Source of the DNA: Pelargonium cotyledonis
Lineage: Eukaryota; Streptophyta; Magnoliopsida; Geraniales; Geraniaceae
Assembly: GCA_036897625.1 (NCBI GenBank)
Contig: JAYMTA010000443.1
Coordinates: 1-28,672, forward strand
Length of the DNA: 28,672 nucleotides
Direction of reading: 5' to 3'
Part shown: positions 19,494-28,672 of the stretch, one piece after another
How positions within the stretch are numbered: position 1 is the first letter of the stretch
Layout: every line of letters begins with the position of its first letter
Translations under genes and position numbers: made by a program
Notes under the pieces: model-generated
Seen by the model: only the letters and a program-made list of their open reading frames with translations
Database searches by the model: none
What the model was told of the DNA's origin: nothing

Positions 19494-22085
19494 ATGGCTG
19501 CAGAGAACTCCTCCCGGAGAAATTCCAACACTCAGCTCCTCGAAGAACTCGAGGAGCTCAGCCAATCTTTATACCCAACACACACTACCGCAGCTCGCGC
19601 CACACCCCCCCCCCTCGCCCCCCCGCCCCTTTCACTCCCCGCCATTACTGCTGATGAGATCGTCACAGCTAAGGTTGAGGACAAAACCAATGCCAGGCTG
19701 CGGTCCAGGCGCTTGTCCTTGTCCCCGTGGCGATCCAGGCCTAAGCTTGAGGACGAAGAGCCGGTTCAGGCCAAAATATCATCATCCCCGGACATCCAGA
19801 AGCTGCCTGATGATAATGTAACAGAAAAGAAAGGGATATGGGGGTGGAAGCCGATTCGTGCTCTCTCGCATATCGGGAAGCAGAAGCTGAGCTGTTTGTT
19901 CTCTGTTGAAGTAGCGACAGCTCAAGGCCTTCCTGCTTCCATGAACGGTCTTCGTCTCTCCGTTTGTGTGCGAAAGAAGGAGACCCGAGATGGTGCAGTG
20001 CACACCATGCCTTCGCGGGTCTCGCAGGGAGCTGCTGATTTCGAAGAGACTCTTTTCGTCAAGTGCCATGTCTATTGCAGCCATTCCACCAATGGAAAAC
20101 AGACTAAATTCGAGCCTCGTCCGTTTTGGATTTATGTTTTTGCAGTTGATGCAGAGGAGCTGGACTTTGGGAAGAGCTCTGTGGATTTGAGTCAGCTGAT
20201 TCTAGAGTCTGTGGAGAAGAACATTGAAGGTACTAGAGTCCGGCAATGGGACACGAGCTTTAAGCTGTCCGGGAAGGCGAAAGGAGGAGAGCTTGTGCTG
20301 AAGTTGGGGTTTCAGATTATGGAAAAAGATGGTGGGATTGGAATTTACAGCCAAAATGATGGATTGAAGTCGGGTTCAAGTACTAAAAGTGTCTCGTCTT
20401 TTGCTCGTAAGCAGTCCAAGAGCTCGTTTAGTGTCCCGAGTCCAAAGATGTCCAGCAGAGGAGAAGCTTGGACTCCATCTCCTTCACAGCCTAAATCAGT
20501 GTCCACAACTGATATTCAAGGTATGGATGATCTGAATCTTGATGAGCCTGCTCCGGTTCCTTCGTCTACTGCTTCGGTTCAGAAATCAGAAGATCAAGAA
20601 GCTGCCAAGATCGAAGACCTGGATCTTGATTTCGAGGTTGTGGATAAGGGGGTGGAGATGCAAGACAGAGAATTGGAGGATGATGGAGAGAGCAAATACT
20701 CAACAGAAGAGAGGTCAGCGACGAGCGAGGTTGTTAAAGAAGTAGTCCATGATCAGGTGCACATGGCAAGGTTATCAGAGCTTGATTCCATCGCTCAGAA
20801 GATCAAAGCTCTCGAGTCTATGATGGGAGAAGAAAATGGTGAGAAAGCAGATAACGAAGAGACTGCATTGCCGAGACTTGAAGCGGACGAAGAAGATGTG
20901 ACGAAGGAGTTTCTTCAGATGCTCGAGGATGAGGATGGCGGGGAAGCTCACGAGTTTTCATTCAATCATGAAGCTCATATCCCGGCTCTACAGCTCGAGG
21001 GAGCTGAGGACTCTACTGAGGCCGATTCAAAAGTATATGTCCCAGATCTTGGGAAAGGTTTAGGCTGCGTTGTTCAAACAAGAAATGGAGGATACTTAGC
21101 TGCTATGAATCCTCTAGATGTCACAGTTGGAAGGAGAGAAATTCCAAAACTAGCTATGCAGATATCAAAACCAATGGTACTTGAATTGCACAAGTCCATG
21201 AATGGATTTGAATTGTTCCAGAGAATGGCAGGGATTGGACTTGATGAGCTCAGTTCTCATATCTTGAACTTGATGCCTATTGATGAGCTCATGGACAAAA
21301 CTGCAGAGCAGATAGCTTTTGAAGGCATAGCTTCTGCAATCATCCAGGGGAGGAACAAAGAAGGCGCTAGCTCGAGCGCTGCTCGCACTGTTGCAGCAGT
21401 GAAAACCATGGCAACTGCAATGAGCACGGGGCGGAAGGAAAGGATCGCGACGGGGATTTGGAATGTAACCGAGACCCCGTTGGCGTTGGAAGAGATCATA
21501 GCTATTTCATTGCAGAAGGTTGAGGCAATGGCAGTTGAGGCCTTGAAGATTCAAGCTGATATAGCTGAGGAAGAGGCACCATTTGAAGTGTCTCCACTGA
21601 AAGAAAAAGAAGTGGATCACCCTCTGGCTTCAGCAGTTCCACTTGAGGATTGGATTAAGAAACACGGGTTCGTGAACTCTGATGGCGAGGCTGCAGAGAC
21701 AATCACAGTAGCAATGCTCGTGCAGCTGAGGGATCCGATAAGGCGATATGAGGTCGTGGGAGGCCCCATGGTGGCGCTTCTTCACGCGAGTAGTGCTGAC
21801 ATCAAATTGAGCAAGTACGATGAGGAAAAGAGATTCAAAGTTTCGAGCTTGCACGTCGGGGGATTGAAGGTAAGGACAGGGGGAAAGAGGAATGTATGGG
21901 ACAGTGAGAAACAGAGACTCACTGCAATGCAGTGGTTGGTGGCTTATGGATTGGGAAAGACAGGGAAAAGAGGAAAAAATGCATTGGCTAAAGGGCAAGA
22001 TTTGCTGTGGAGCATTTCCTCCAGAGTAATGGCAGATATGTGGCTCAAGTCAATGAGAAATCCAGATGTTAAGTTTGCTAAATGA
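19494..22085 (+). CDS. PMI1: PLASTID MOVEMENT IMPAIRED1 (PMI1), NT-C2 domain protein
   Basis: This uninterrupted frame of 863 aa is near the remembered length of Arabidopsis PMI1 (At1g42550, ~843 aa). PMI1 is needed for blue-light-driven chloroplast and nuclear positioning through actin, and acts at the cell periphery. The N terminus MAAENSSRRNSNTQLLEELE is typical of the family. A Pro-rich stretch lies at 37-50. The NT-C2 (EEIG1/EHBP1-type) domain spans about 125-278, from KQKLSCLFSVEVATAQGLPA to LVLKLGFQIMEKDG. An acidic, charged middle follows (~340-515, including AEELD-like and DEDGGEAHEF segments). The conserved C-terminal half begins near VPDLGKGLGCVVQTRNGGYL. The ATG at 19494 opens the conserved start. 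The only oddity is two long C runs in the Pro-rich codons. Confidence 0.95.
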   Translation: MAAENSSRRNSNTQLLEELEELSQSLYPTHTTAARATPPPLAPPPLSLPAITADEIVTAKVEDKTNARLRSRRLSLSPWRSRPKLEDEEPVQAKISSSPDIQKLPDDNVTEKKGIWGWKPIRALSHIGKQKLSCLFSVEVATAQGLPASMNGLRLSVCVRKKETRDGAVHTMPSRVSQGAADFEETLFVKCHVYCSHSTNGKQTKFEPRPFWIYVFAVDAEELDFGKSSVDLSQLILESVEKNIEGTRVRQWDTSFKLSGKAKGGELVLKLGFQIMEKDGGIGIYSQNDGLKSGSSTKSVSSFARKQSKSSFSVPSPKMSSRGEAWTPSPSQPKSVSTTDIQGMDDLNLDEPAPVPSSTASVQKSEDQEAAKIEDLDLDFEVVDKGVEMQDRELEDDGESKYSTEERSATSEVVKEVVHDQVHMARLSELDSIAQKIKALESMMGEENGEKADNEETALPRLEADEEDVTKEFLQMLEDEDGGEAHEFSFNHEAHIPALQLEGAEDSTEADSKVYVPDLGKGLGCVVQTRNGGYLAAMNPLDVTVGRREIPKLAMQISKPMVLELHKSMNGFELFQRMAGIGLDELSSHILNLMPIDELMDKTAEQIAFEGIASAIIQGRNKEGASSSAARTVAAVKTMATAMSTGRKERIATGIWNVTETPLALEEIIAISLQKVEAMAVEALKIQADIAEEEAPFEVSPLKEKEVDHPLASAVPLEDWIKKHGFVNSDGEAAETITVAMLVQLRDPIRRYEVVGGPMVALLHASSADIKLSKYDEEKRFKVSSLHVGGLKVRTGGKRNVWDSEKQRLTAMQWLVAYGLGKTGKRGKNALAKGQDLLWSISSRVMADMWLKSMRNPDVKFAK

Positions 22086-22509
22086 AAATAAGTATTCATT
22101 GTTTCATTTCATGTTTATATAGATTCAGTGTTGTATTATATTCTAGGCTGAGATTGAGACAAATAAAGATTCATGGAACTAGATTTCATGGGGTTGTAGT
22201 TTTTTGCAGTTGTTATAGGAAATGCAGTTTGTATGGAGTGTACTTGCCTTAAAAGTAAAGATACTGCTTTGAACCAAATACACTTTATTTTTGAAGGAAA
22301 TGTGAAGAAAATAAACATTCTATTTACACTTTTACAGTCAGGGACTCAGTTTCTTAACTAGACTATGATACATGAAAATGGGAAGAAAGGTGGATCCTGA
22401 GAATCTTGTGATAATTTCAAATGAAAGTCTGGACTTGTCTCTGCCAAAAACTCAAACTACAGAGTAATATTACATGACTAATTCCCGGAAAAAATTTGCA
22501 GACGTGCTC
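22086..22509. other. Convergent 3'UTRs of PMI1 and MCD1
   Basis: The two genes end tail to tail 424 bp apart. Candidate poly(A) signals for PMI1 include AATAAAG near 22162. On the minus strand, MCD1 transcripts would end somewhere near 22280-22440. No other feature is visible. Confidence 0.6.
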
Positions 22510-25014
22510 TTAGGGTTTCTGCATTTCATCATAGGACTTGCTTCCGAAGGAATTTGGAGCATGATCTGATTTGGAAGGCATAGAGTTACCAGCGTTATTA
22601 TCAATTCCACCCTGCTCAGCTCGCTCATGTGACTTTGAACGTGACTTGAATGGTCTCTCAAAATCCTTAGCATTGCTCGGATCGATCATTAATTTATTGA
22701 GTTTTTGATCCTGTAAACAAAGAAGAATAAGAGCACCACCAAATCAGGCTTTGCTACATGATATGATGCAGTAACCTAAACTAAAAAAAAGCCACTGCTA
22801 TGCAAAGCTAGCACTACTAGACTGGGGTCTTTGGTAAGGCATACCTTGCAACCACACAATTTTTTCTATGTGAAGATACAAAATTATTTACTCAAGACAG
22901 GAACATACGAGGCACCACAGTAAACACATGATATCACCACAATAACAATACATGCACAAGTTATATTAAAGGGGACCAAAAGAAATGAGTTGATCTAGAA
23001 CATACATGATTAGAATATCGGATGTCCCTGAAGGGACACATGATTGGAATATTAATGAACTAAAGTAGACAATATCAAAGACCATAAAATTTAAAAATTG
23101 TGCTCACACTAAAAGAGGGTACCATTGTATGATGACAAATAACGAAATCAAATGCTCCCAAATTTACCCTTTTAAACCATGAAGATTTATTTGGTGAAGA
23201 CTAATTATTATGCATAACTTATATGATACAATAAATATCCTAATTCCCATAACACATGCTAAGTACACAATGATTCAACAAATAGGAAGCTAGACAATGT
23301 TTAAGGAATAATACTGACCTAAATTCGAAATCTAGAAAGCTACATTCCATTTTATCATTCAGATAACAAGGATATAAAGTAAAAGGACAACTTTACCCTA
23401 TCAAATAGTAACCTCAAAGTATAGAGATTCAGGAATACTTACACTTTGTAATGCCTCAAGCTTTCTCTGAAGGGCCTCATGCTCAGCCTTAATACGAAAT
23501 GGCACACCATGCTTTTGATATACATTGTTTTGTGCCAAATCCTCGTCTATTTCATTGACAGTGGTTGCAAAAGGGTGATTTGCAGGAATCCACCTGATTG
23601 TATCAGGATCAACATCAGGAGGTACTGAATCCCCCTCTTTGAGGAATATTGTAGGTCTCTTCCATTGGTATGCTCGTGACCTTCTCTTCTGATGAATATT
23701 CTGTTCCTCTTTTGTAAGAGTAACTGGAGCTAAACGATAAACCTTGCCACACATTTCAACTGTTGAATTGCTTTTGCCAAATTTTACCAACGGATTATTG
23801 AAGGGGTCTTCATACTTAAGAGGGTTTGAGCTATTGGAAAGAGTTTGCATTAGTATAACCACATAATTATTGCACAAAATATACATAATTATACAACAGA
23901 TATATATGAATCAAACTAAATAAAAGACATGAACTTACGAACTCCATATAAACAAACATTCTGACAGAAGGACAGAAAGACAAGGTGTTAAAAACTGAAA
24001 ACGTACATGCCTCTTCTGTCAGATCTCAGCTGCCCACGCCTGACAAGATCAGCAACAGAACCAGGAGGACGGCTGTACCTTGCCTTTCTAGCAACAAAAG
24101 CTCTCACGGCCATAGCCAATAATGCAGTAGCAATGCATAACATGATTGCAAGATTACTTCTTGAATGTCTTTTCATCTGATACATAAAAGCAAAGCACAA
24201 ATAAAAACAGTAACTGAATTAACACTCCAAAAAGTCCTCTCACAGAAATCACTACCACCTCTTCGGTTCGATCCTACAAATCTATGTATGATTGATACCA
24301 GCAGCCATGAAAGAATGTAATGTCAACAGGGAACCTACAATTACCTTATAAACATTTTAAATATTTCAAATTAGCTTCATAACTACTTCAATTGGTTCCA
24401 TTACAAGAGATAAACAGCAGCTAAAATCAAAATGTCCATCCAGAAAAATGATGTACTAAAGCAATAATGCAAGTGAAGCAACTAGGGAAAAGGATATTGA
24501 TTCTTATACCATGAACACAACAGGAGGTGAAGAGAAAACCATTCCATGTAACTTTCCAACAAGGTCCTTTGATTCTACCACCACTGAATCTTCCACACTC
24601 TTGACCACCACTGAATCTTCAACACTCTTGACCACCACTGAATCTTCCACACCATTGACAGCCACTACATCCTCCACACCCTTGACCAACACCTCCTCAT
24701 CTTGCTCACCCTTCTCCTCTTCTTCGGTGCTACCCAAAGTATCAATTGCTCTCACCATAAATCTCTTTGAACGGTTGCGAGACAAGTCTACACATTTGAA
24801 CCCAATTTCGGTTCTGAGCTGCACAGAATGTGCAAAAATGCGACGCCTTGAACCCCATTTCGGATTCTTAATCAAAATTTTGGCCAACAGAGACAAAATT
24901 GTATCAAATAGTCAGAAAGTTCCCAAAAATTTGTTCTCAAAACAGAAAGAGAAGAGCGCGAGCAAATACCTGAAAACAGAGGGGATGAAAATGGAGAGTC
25001 CAAACCAATGCCAT
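22510..25014 (-). CDS. MCD1: MULTIPLE CHLOROPLAST DIVISION SITE 1 (MCD1)
   Basis: MCD1 is an inner-envelope chloroplast protein that, with ARC6, restricts FtsZ-ring placement to mid-plastid. Proposed exons are 25014-24970, 24818-24510, 24176-24007, 23830-23443 and 22710-22510, giving 370 aa. The first exon encodes only MALVWTLHFHPLCFQ. I identified it because it resembles the remembered Arabidopsis N terminus (MASIWTLQFHS), and because the long second-exon frame has no ATG upstream. The acceptor at 24819 (tgtgcag) is preferred. One at about 24866 (gattaag) is also in frame. Residues 16-60 are transit-peptide-like. Residues 62-97 are four copies of a SVEDSVVVK-type repeat. A membrane segment covers about 126-147. 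The conserved stromal domain includes YEDPFNNPLVKFGK, VEMCGKVYRLAPVTLTKEEQ and RWIPANHPFATTV. Confidence 0.85.
24574..24681 (-). repeat. 27-bp coding minisatellite in MCD1 exon 2
   Basis: Four tandem 27-bp units with plus-strand form TTGACCACCACTGAATCTTC.. occupy 24574-24600, 24601-24627, 24628-24654 and 24655-24681. They encode nine-residue repeats of the SVEDSVVVK type. The two central units differ by only two bases, and the outer ones are more diverged. The unit length keeps the frame. Confidence 0.9.
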
Positions 25015-25078
25015 CAGAGGAGAGAAAGTAGCATAGTATCCACAAGAAAACAACGGATTTGGAGTTGTGATTGAGAGA

Positions 25079-25154
25079 GGGTTAGGGTTTTCAGATTTGC
25101 AATTGAATCTCCATGGTACTGAGCCTTAAATCAACTCTGTTCCTCCAGTCGAGC
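25079..25154. promoter_or_regulatory. MCD1 upstream region with telo-box and duplicated block
   Basis: Upstream of the MCD1 ATG the minus strand reads GAAAACCCTAACCCTC, a telo-box-like motif often seen near starts of plant housekeeping and plastid-protein genes. The adjoining 25085-25154 block is the source or sister of 18224-18295. The tRNA-Trp gene lies on the other side and is divergent, so MCD1 and the tRNA share only about 223 bp. Confidence 0.5.
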
Positions 25155-25237
25155 AGCAACAGCAACCCATATCTTTTTCTATATTGGCTTCCAAGTTTTG
25201 TGTTTAATTACTATTTCAGGTAGCATTATCAACAATA

Positions 25238-25309
25238 GGATCTGTGGCGCAATGGTAGCGCGTCTGACTCCAGATCAGAAGGTTGCGTGTTCGATTCACG
25301 TCAGGTTCA
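25238..25309 (+). tRNA. tRNA-Trp (anticodon CCA)
   Basis: The 72-base sequence folds as a standard cloverleaf. The acceptor stem is GGATCTG with CAGGTTC, followed by discriminator A. The D-arm is GCGC/GCGC, the anticodon arm is TCTGA-CTCCAGA-TCAGA with anticodon CCA, and the T-arm is GCGTG-TTCGATT-CACGT. The internal box A (TGGCGCAATGG) and box B (GTTCGATTC) are intact. A CAA motif at 25232-25235 precedes the gene and TTTT follows at 25311-25314, both usual for plant Pol III genes. There is no intron. Confidence 0.97.
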
Positions 25310-25664
25310 TTTTGTTCTGGATTTTTTCCTTTTAAAATCACATTTAGAAAACTTTTAAGGATAAGTTTTTTGGTCAAAATTTTTGGCTGTGTGGTTTATT
25401 TGTCGTTTAGTCAAATGGATTAAGCGTTTTAGATTTCCTTTTAAGTTGTTAGGTTTAAAATAAAATAAAAGTGGTTTGTTTCCTTCTTGTCTTATGCATA
25501 TGACAAAATATGAAAATATTACATTTTCGTGTATTTTCAAAGCTTACACACCATATTATACAGAGTTGTTAGATAATGATAAATGCAGCTTCCATTGTCC
25601 GACATTACTCTTCATATGTGAGACAATTTCGTAGCATTTTTGTCAATAGATATGATATTCATGC

Positions 25665-25797
25665 TAATATCTGAGGGGTCAAGTGGTTAATCCCTTAAGA
25701 CAGTGTTGTAGATCTCGAGTTCAAGGTTTTGTAAGAACATTTATTATCAATATTAATTAATTATAATATATTGCGATGTTTTTGTTGAAAAAAAAAT
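25665..25797 (+). mobile_element. tRNA-derived SINE-like relic
   Basis: The segment contains a box A-like GGGGTCAAGTGGTTAA at about 25675-25690 and a box B-like GAGTTCAAGG at about 25718-25727, spaced as in a tRNA. An AT-rich body follows and ends in an A9 tract (25789-25797). This is the layout of a plant tRNA-derived SINE. No clear target-site duplication is visible, and the family is not identified. Confidence 0.4.
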
Positions 25798-27800
25798 GAA
25801 AAAGAAAAAGCAAAAGAGTCACCTATCCATATAAGAACAAGATGGTTTAGATGTTGATGGTAAATCAAAGAGTAACAAATGTATTGACTATTTCACTGCT
25901 CTCAACTACTATAATATAATGCTATATGTACAAAATATTGTACAAAATGATGTATCAACTAATAGGACATTACACATCATTTATTTTACTAATGACTTAG
26001 TATGCGCTCTGCGTTAAAATTATATAAAAGAGTGATTGATTTCATATATGTTAGTTTATTATATATTAAAACTTAATTTTAAACACAAAAATATAAAAAA
26101 AAAATATGTGTCACATGAACTGTCACATCTTTTTATACAATAAATTTTGTACCAAATTTAAGACATTTAGTATTTTTTTAATATAATATAGTATAAGTAA
26201 TCACTAGCTTTCTGCAACAAAGGCACTTTGGTTCCTACTTTATTTACACAAGGAGCCCATTTAGAATCAATAAATAATGGGTATTTTTTAATCTTAAATA
26301 ACCCACTAAATCAACTGCTTACTTATATATATGAAATTGTTAGGTCATGGTGATAGACGAAAACAAAATATTAGTACATGATATCTTACAATATTATTCT
26401 TGTATATTTTAACATATATAATTAAATAGTTTTTGTTGTCATCACCCACATGCAATGCACATATATGATAATAAATTAACAACATTGCTCTCTCTCCTAA
26501 GTGCTAATGAATTTCCATTTAAGGGCATTACCAACTCATTGCACTTGCAAGTTGCAACTCCTTCTTCTCTATTTCCTATGTAATGGTTGCAACAATATTT
26601 AACAAGAAACCTCTTTTGAGCCTTTCATGGTTAGATATACATATATATGTATGTATGCATCTACTTGCTAGCTTTTGGTGGTTGTGAGGTTGTCACATAC
26701 CAACAACCTAATTGGATCCCAAATCCATTATCTTGCAAAATATATGACCCATAATGATATTATAATACTTTTTAGTCAAAGTCAACAAGGTGAAATTTTG
26801 GATGAGGTGTTCACATTTGAATCTCAACTTCAACTTCAATCAAAATCAAACCACCTAGTTGCAAAGGTAAGAAGGTCAAACATACAAACTTTTTAATGAA
26901 TTTGATATTGAACTGTTTTACAACTCAATTTGGTAAATTTACAGTTAAACACTAGTTTGTATTGCTTGCGTTGAACCGAACTAACACATTTATAATAATT
27001 TTAGTACTATTTATTAGTAATGACCTATTATGTACAAGAAATTATAATTAAGCATTAGTACACACATTTGGATCCATTATTGCAGAAGATTAACCTATTC
27101 TCTTTCACTCACCTTAGGACACATCAATGGTAAATCTTCTACTCCTACATCTCAATTAAGATTTGCAAGCTTATATAGCTTGTAGTAACTTAAAATGTGT
27201 TACATCTTTTTGAATTCTTAGTTATAACTTTGCAGTCATAGGGCTTGTGTAGGGTTTACGATTTCATTAGATTAAACCTGAATCAAATTTAATGTTAAAA
27301 ATGTATTGATTTGTAATTAAAAATATCGGAACTAAAATTGATGTGTGGTTCTAGTATGCATTTAACACTTTTATATTTTGTTTTTTTTTTCAATGGGGGG
27401 CCCATTTATCCTTTTGATCTTGTTGATACCTTAGACCCACTACTCGAAATAAAAACAAAAGGCTCTTTTCAAATGTTGGTGAATTTCTATTTCATTTCAA
27501 TAAAAGCATACACCAGTCTTTGTGGTGACATCAATATGACCCCTACTTCTACTGAACCCAATTTAAATACTAACACCAACTTCTCTATCCAAACAAGTAA
27601 CCATTAATTGCTCTTTCTATTTCTGTGTAAATAAATTAACCCAATTTATCCAATAATTGAGTTACTTCGCAAATTAATCACCCAAGTCAAAATACATATA
27701 ACTATGTCTACATTACAATTCAAGCAAATATTCTTAGTTCATACTCTCTGGCCTAATTTGATCAAGAGAAGTTTATTTTTACACTTAACTTTCATTATTT

Positions 27801-27821
27801 CAACAACAACAACAACAACAA
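27801..27821. repeat. (CAA)7 microsatellite
   Basis: Seven perfect CAA units are followed by an A-run. The repeat is non-coding. Confidence 0.9.
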
Positions 27822-28347
27822 AAAATGTTAATGTATTTGATTGATTTGGTAGGGTGTAAGTGACTATGAGGACTGAAGGAGACTCCTATTGCAATCAACC
27901 TCCATTAACCTGAATGCAAATATGGTTGGTTCTAAAGAACATTGATGATTCATAATTATTAGAACGGTTGGATGGCCATAGTTTCTGTTAACGAAACTAG
28001 AATTTGAGACCTCTGGAAGGGTAAACAAATTAAGTCAATTTCTCGCTGAATTGTTTTGGAGTAATTGAAAAGTTGAGCAACTTGTGAAATTAAGCATGTA
28101 AATTAATACATATACATATACAGATACTTACAACCAATATACCAAATCAATTAGAGAGAGAGAGGAATTGCAATTTTCTATTCCTCTCTAAATCCCCAAA
28201 ATGCTACTACACCTAGATTATACTACACAGAAACCAGATTGAGAATCAAATGATAGTTATATACTATGGAGAATCAGAGATTGAAGCTGAGAGAGAGAGA
28301 GATGAGGTGTGAAATTTACAAGTGTCATGAACCCTAGACATTTGAGG

Positions 28348-28672
28348 CTAGGGCAAGAACTTGTTCACATCATCTTCTCTTTCCTTCGATCTGACCTCGC
28401 TCTCAGCTTCTACGCCGCTCGAGCTTCCCGGCAAGCTCCCGCACTTCTGGCACCGCGCCACCACCAGAATCTGCCGGCAGGACGGGCAGGACGAGTGCGA
28501 TCCGAGCCAGGTGTCGATACAGGCCACGTGGAATCCGTGACCGCACTGCGGCAGCTCGCGGATTTCGTCCCCGGCGGCGAACTCCGCCAGGCAGATCGCG
28601 CAGTCGGAGGGTTTGGCCGACGCCTCCGGCGTGAAGGTGTGCTTCGGGAGGGAGCGGAGGATCTTCTTCTTC
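28348..28672 (-). CDS. ATL-family RING-H2 E3 ubiquitin ligase, C-terminal part
   Basis: The last 107 residues are visible and the N terminus lies beyond the window edge. The frame starts at base 28671 and ends with TAG at 28348-28350. The RING-H2 domain is complete: CAIC, 15 residues, CGHGFHVAC, 10 residues, CPSC. It follows the C-x2-C-x15-C-x-H-x2-H-x2-C-x10-C-x2-C pattern and has the DTWL segment that recruits E2 enzymes. The tail ILVVARCQKCGSLPGSSSG and the terminal NKFLP are characteristic of the ATL8/ATL44/ATL80 subgroup. These proteins normally carry one N-terminal membrane helix and a GLD motif, which cannot be checked here. The coding part is markedly GC-rich compared with its surroundings. 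ATL genes are usually intronless, consistent with this segment. Confidence 0.92.
   Translation of the reverse strand, partial: KKKILRSLPKHTFTPEASAKPSDCAICLAEFAAGDEIRELPQCGHGFHVACIDTWLGSHSSCPSCRQILVVARCQKCGSLPGSSSGVEAESEVRSKEREDDVNKFLP

Larger units (their letters stand above)
25310..28347. other. AT-rich spacer with simple repeats
   Basis: No gene is supported in these 3 kb. Visible items are a SINE-like relic near 25665-25797, a short palindromic TA/TG stretch near 26639-26660, a (CAA)7 run at 27801-27821, and GA runs near 28153-28165 and 28288-28304. The last few hundred bases should contain the 3'UTR of the leftward RING-H2 gene. Short open frames at 26675-26896 and 27338-27607 lack domain features. 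Confidence 0.6.

Noticed and set aside
19228..19821. 197-residue frame overlapping the PMI1 start
   Set aside because: It lies in another frame of the PMI1 upstream region and Pro-rich N terminus. PMI1 is the clear gene there.
24511..25074. 187-residue Thr/Ser-rich plus-strand frame
   Set aside because: It is the antisense shadow of MCD1 exon 2, and the TTTESST repeats are the complement of the coding minisatellite.
26639..26660. TA/TG palindrome as a regulatory or miRNA hairpin
   Set aside because: It is too short and AT-only, as expected of simple sequence.
1..28672. CRISPR array, operon, prophage or other bacterial-type system
   Set aside because: The window is spliced plant nuclear DNA. 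The repeats seen are few, diverged and irregularly spaced.

Overview
This window is nuclear DNA from a flowering plant, most likely a eudicot. The genes are split by AT-rich GT-AG introns, the spacers are AT-rich, and there are relics of plant LINEs and SINEs. The protein set is plant-specific: a plastid ribosomal protein with a transit peptide, PMI1, MCD1, a group-6 LEA protein and an ATL-type RING-H2 protein. I assigned exons by hand from splice signals, frame continuity and remembered family sequences. No database search was run.

Layout from left to right: (1) 1-649 is a decayed coding-like fragment with an mRNA-style 3' end. (2) 3352-5200 (-) is plastid ribosomal protein S10 in three exons. 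(3) 6727-9526 (-) is a WSS1/SPRTN-type DNA-protein-crosslink metalloprotease (WSS1A type, 407 aa), with a probable 5'UTR exon ending at 10352. (4) 10880-12110 holds a degraded antisense LINE. (5) 12694-16574 (+) is a 329-aa glycine-rich membrane protein that I could not name. (6) 17015-17290 (-) is a small group-6 LEA gene flanked by a 51-bp direct repeat. (7) 17.3-19.5 kb is a spacer with several local duplications and a decayed tRNA-Trp copy. (8) 19494-22085 (+) is single-exon PMI1. (9) 22510-25014 (-) is MCD1 in five exons. (10) 25238-25309 (+) is an intact tRNA-Trp(CCA), divergent from MCD1. (11) 25310-28347 is an AT-rich spacer with one SINE-like relic. (12) 28348-28672 (-) is the C-terminal part of an ATL8/ATL80-type RING-H2 ubiquitin ligase, cut by the window edge.

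The genes do not form one pathway. Three act in chloroplast biology (RPS10 in translation, MCD1 in division-site placement, PMI1 in light-driven movement), but nothing shows co-regulation. From memory, MCD1 and an ATL gene are also neighbours in Arabidopsis (At1g20830 and At1g20823), so the right end is probably conserved microsynteny.

I found no convincing new molecular system. The most interesting signals are a duplicated tRNA-Trp block carrying MCD1 upstream sequence, a 27-bp coding minisatellite in MCD1, S10 exon structure that preserves the ancestral bacterial start, two SUMO-interaction-like motifs in the WSS1-type protease, and the uncharacterised membrane protein.
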